A DNA stretch of 5,621 nucleotides from Sulfurovum sp. (lineage in GTDB: Bacteria; Campylobacterota; Campylobacteria; Campylobacterales; Sulfurovaceae). The stretch spans positions 1 to 5,621 of the forward strand of contig JAGGRU010000203.1 of NCBI GenBank assembly GCA_021159425.1, read 5' to 3'. The position numbers were made by a program, and so were the translations under genes. The notes under the pieces were generated by a model that saw nothing but the letters and a program-made list of their open reading frames with translations, made no database searches and was not told where the DNA came from. The stretch's first letter is position 1; every line of letters begins with the position of its first letter. Below, piece by piece: positions 4,532-5,621 of the stretch.

Positions 4532-5329
4532 CTACTGTACCTTTTGGTGCAGTATCACTTTAGATTCAGATGTTTCAAAGTCTGACCCCTCTACTTCTGC
4601 ATCATAAGCAACGACATACACTTCATCTCCACTTTTCAAATAATTATTCTCTCCAAACTCGGCATACGCAGTAGCACCTATGGAGATAAGTGCCTGGTTG
4701 GGATAGTCACATGCTTTAAGATGTGCTGCTATATCTTCCAGCGGTCCAAAATCTTCCTGAGTATTCATTTTGTCTATCAGCCACGTTTTAAGCTTAGCGT
4801 AGAAGTAAGAGTAACCAAGTAGCGGGGCATCTACTCCATAAGGATGTAAGACACCATTACGTTTCACAAAAGAGCAAAGATGATACCTGTCCATCACCCC
4901 GCCCTCTTCAAATTTATCTATGCTGATCCATTTGTCACCGATGCCTTTAGAGTTCAGACCCCAGGATTTTTTCTCAGAAATTTTCTTTGCACCCTCTTTC
5001 CGGATCGTACAGTCATTAAAGGTTGTAAATTTTTGTGCTATCAGATCTGTCACTTCATTATTGTCATTATAGACAATGTCAAAAAGTACAGCGATCTCCG
5101 GTTCAACCTGTGCATTGGCTTCATACTCCGGAAGTTTCAGTGTATCTGTACCTATAGAATACAAACCCAAAAATGAATCTGAATTCGGCAGGTAAAAAGG
5201 AAATATTCCTTTGGGTGCATCAGGTTCAGCAGTCACAACATTTTCAAAATCTTTAAGTTCACCGGCTTGTTCCAAATGATGTGCAAAATTTCCTGCAACA
5301 CCTAATCCTATTACATTTTCAAGTTCCAT
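4532..5329 (-). CDS. DUF5718-type protein resembling the fumarylacetoacetate hydrolase (FAH) fold
   Basis: The 265-residue cytoplasmic protein has no signal peptide or membrane segment and is of a kind I associate with Campylobacterota under DUF5718. Several stretches align by eye with FAH-family landmarks. VIGLGVAGNFAHHLEQAGE (6-24) resembles the G-x-N-Y-x-x-H opening. VEPEIAVLF (75-83) resembles the ExE metal site (Glu76, Glu78). FNDCTIR (104-110) resembles the N-D-x-S-x-R segment (Asp106), and the KSWGLNSKGIGDKW stretch (121-134) resembles K-x-x-D-x-x-x-P-x-G. ISIGATAYAEFGENNYLKSGDEVYV (215-239) resembles the closing T-G-T-P-x-G with L-x-x-G-D. FAH members are Mg-dependent C-C hydrolases or decarboxylases; the substrate here is unknown. 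The SD GAAGGAA (5334-5340) is well placed. The gene stands alone between its own promoter and dnaJ. Confidence 0.75.
   Translation of the reverse strand: MELENVIGLGVAGNFAHHLEQAGELKDFENVVTAEPDAPKGIFPFYLPNSDSFLGLYSIGTDTLKLPEYEANAQVEPEIAVLFDIVYNDNNEVTDLIAQKFTTFNDCTIRKEGAKKISEKKSWGLNSKGIGDKWISIDKFEEGGVMDRYHLCSFVKRNGVLHPYGVDAPLLGYSYFYAKLKTWLIDKMNTQEDFGPLEDIAAHLKACDYPNQALISIGATAYAEFGENNYLKSGDEVYVVAYDAEVEGSDFETSESKVILHQKVQ
4533..4554. terminator. bidirectional hairpin at the dnaJ / DUF5718 convergent ends
   Basis: TACTGTACC (4533-4541), loop TTTT, GGTGCAGTA (4546-4554) forms 9 pairs, one of them G-U in the plus-strand RNA. It starts 3 nt after the dnaJ stop and overlaps the stop codon and final codons of the opposite gene. 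On the minus strand the hairpin is followed shortly by a T5 run (GATCTAATTTTT), which fits a terminator for DUF5718 overlapping the end of dnaJ. On the plus strand the tail (TCACTTTAGATT) is weaker. Confidence 0.55.
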
Positions 5330-5374
5330 GAAATTCCTTCAATAGTTTAATAACAGAAGTATAGCTTAGTGATG

Positions 5375-5380
5375 ATTATA
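5375..5380 (-). promoter_or_regulatory. -10 box for the DUF5718 gene
   Basis: A perfect minus-strand TATAAT lies 45 nt before the ATG at 5329. The -35 region 17 bp upstream is only T-rich (TTTTTA, 5398-5403), as is usual in this phylum. It lies between the upstream HU-gene terminator and the start, so the gene probably has its own transcript. Confidence 0.5.
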
Positions 5381-5430
5381 TTGTGTTTTGATAAGTATAA
5401 AAAGGTGATTGTAAATGAAGTGTATAAATA

Positions 5431-5458
5431 TTATCTACTATCCGAAGACAGTAGATAA
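5431..5458 (-). terminator. terminator of the HU-family gene, UUCG tetraloop
   Basis: A 12-bp stem (arms 5431-5442 and 5447-5458, one G-U pair) closes a C(UUCG)G tetraloop when read on the minus strand. C(UUCG)G is an exceptionally stable loop common in intrinsic terminators. It lies 27 nt after the stop codon, with a moderately T-rich tail (TATTTATAC). Confidence 0.75.
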
Positions 5459-5485
5459 AAAGGTTAAACTTGGTGAGCTACAGAA

Positions 5486-5621
5486 TTAGTTTCCTGCTAC
5501 TGCGTCTTTAAGTGTTTTACCCATTTTGAATTTAGGTGCAGTATGTGCTGCTTTTGTATACGTTTTGTCAGTTCCTGGAACTTTACCACTTTTCTCTGCT
5601 ACGTCTACAGTAGAAAATGTT
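5486..5621 (-). CDS. HU-family DNA-binding protein, C-terminal part (runs off the window)
   Basis: The last 44 residues are present. They include FSTVDVAEKSGKVPGTDKTY and the closing PKFKMGKTLKDAVAGN. The P-K/x-F-K-x-G-K-x-L-K-x-A-V ending is the hallmark of HU/IHF proteins, where it forms the last strand and helix of the dimer body. VPGTDKTY occupies the position of the DNA-contacting beta-arm (R-N-P-x-T-G in typical HU), and the intercalating Pro is present in P-G-T. HU bends and compacts DNA in the nucleoid. The stop is TAA at 5486-5488, followed by the UUCG terminator. The N-terminus lies outside the window. Confidence 0.9.
   Translation of the reverse strand, partial: TFSTVDVAEKSGKVPGTDKTYTKAAHTAPKFKMGKTLKDAVAGN

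Overview
The window is AT-rich bacterial DNA with a Campylobacterota (epsilonproteobacterial) character, most like the free-living Sulfurovum/Sulfurimonas group. The evidence is the short (189-residue) RecR, the EPE-containing DUF5718/FAH-like protein, the style of the S15, DnaJ and HU proteins, and recR lying close to dnaJ, as I recall for Campylobacter jejuni (there separated by racRS). The assignment rests on protein recognition from the sequence alone.

Layout. At 1-166 (minus) is the N-terminus of a GrpE-like co-chaperone. It is preceded by a near-perfect sigma70 promoter and two inverted repeats resembling the HspR operator HAIR. Upstream of it, also on the minus strand, is rpsO (393-662) followed by a short hairpin. 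Divergent from rpsO is a two-gene plus-strand unit (822-2264): an Rrf2-family regulator with a three-cysteine cluster region, then a DHH/DHHA1 phosphoesterase whose ATG directly follows the regulator's stop codon. This unit converges on a minus-strand pair, a Dabb-domain gene (2953-3249) and recR (2348-2917). Full-length dnaJ (3390-4529, plus) is divergent from that pair. It ends 2 nt from the stop of a convergent minus-strand DUF5718/FAH-like gene (4532-5329). The last feature is the C-terminus of an HU-family DNA-binding protein (5486-5621, minus) with a UUCG-loop terminator.

The least expected signal is a set of four small palindromes in three intergenic gaps (2275-2342, 2931-2956, 3347-3371). 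Each has a 5' GTAG tetranucleotide followed by a hairpin beginning GGTSG or GTCGG, which is the architecture of REP elements mobilised by RAYT (TnpA-REP) transposases. Two form an inverted pair between convergent genes. One provides the stop codon of the Dabb gene. One sits just ahead of the dnaJ ribosome binding site.

Functional themes are protein quality control (GrpE, DnaJ), translation (S15), genome maintenance (RecR, HU) and probable redox or iron sensing linked to a nucleotide or RNA-degrading phosphoesterase (Rrf2-DHH). No phage, CRISPR, tRNA or rRNA gene is visible, and no intergenic stretch exceeds 300 bases.
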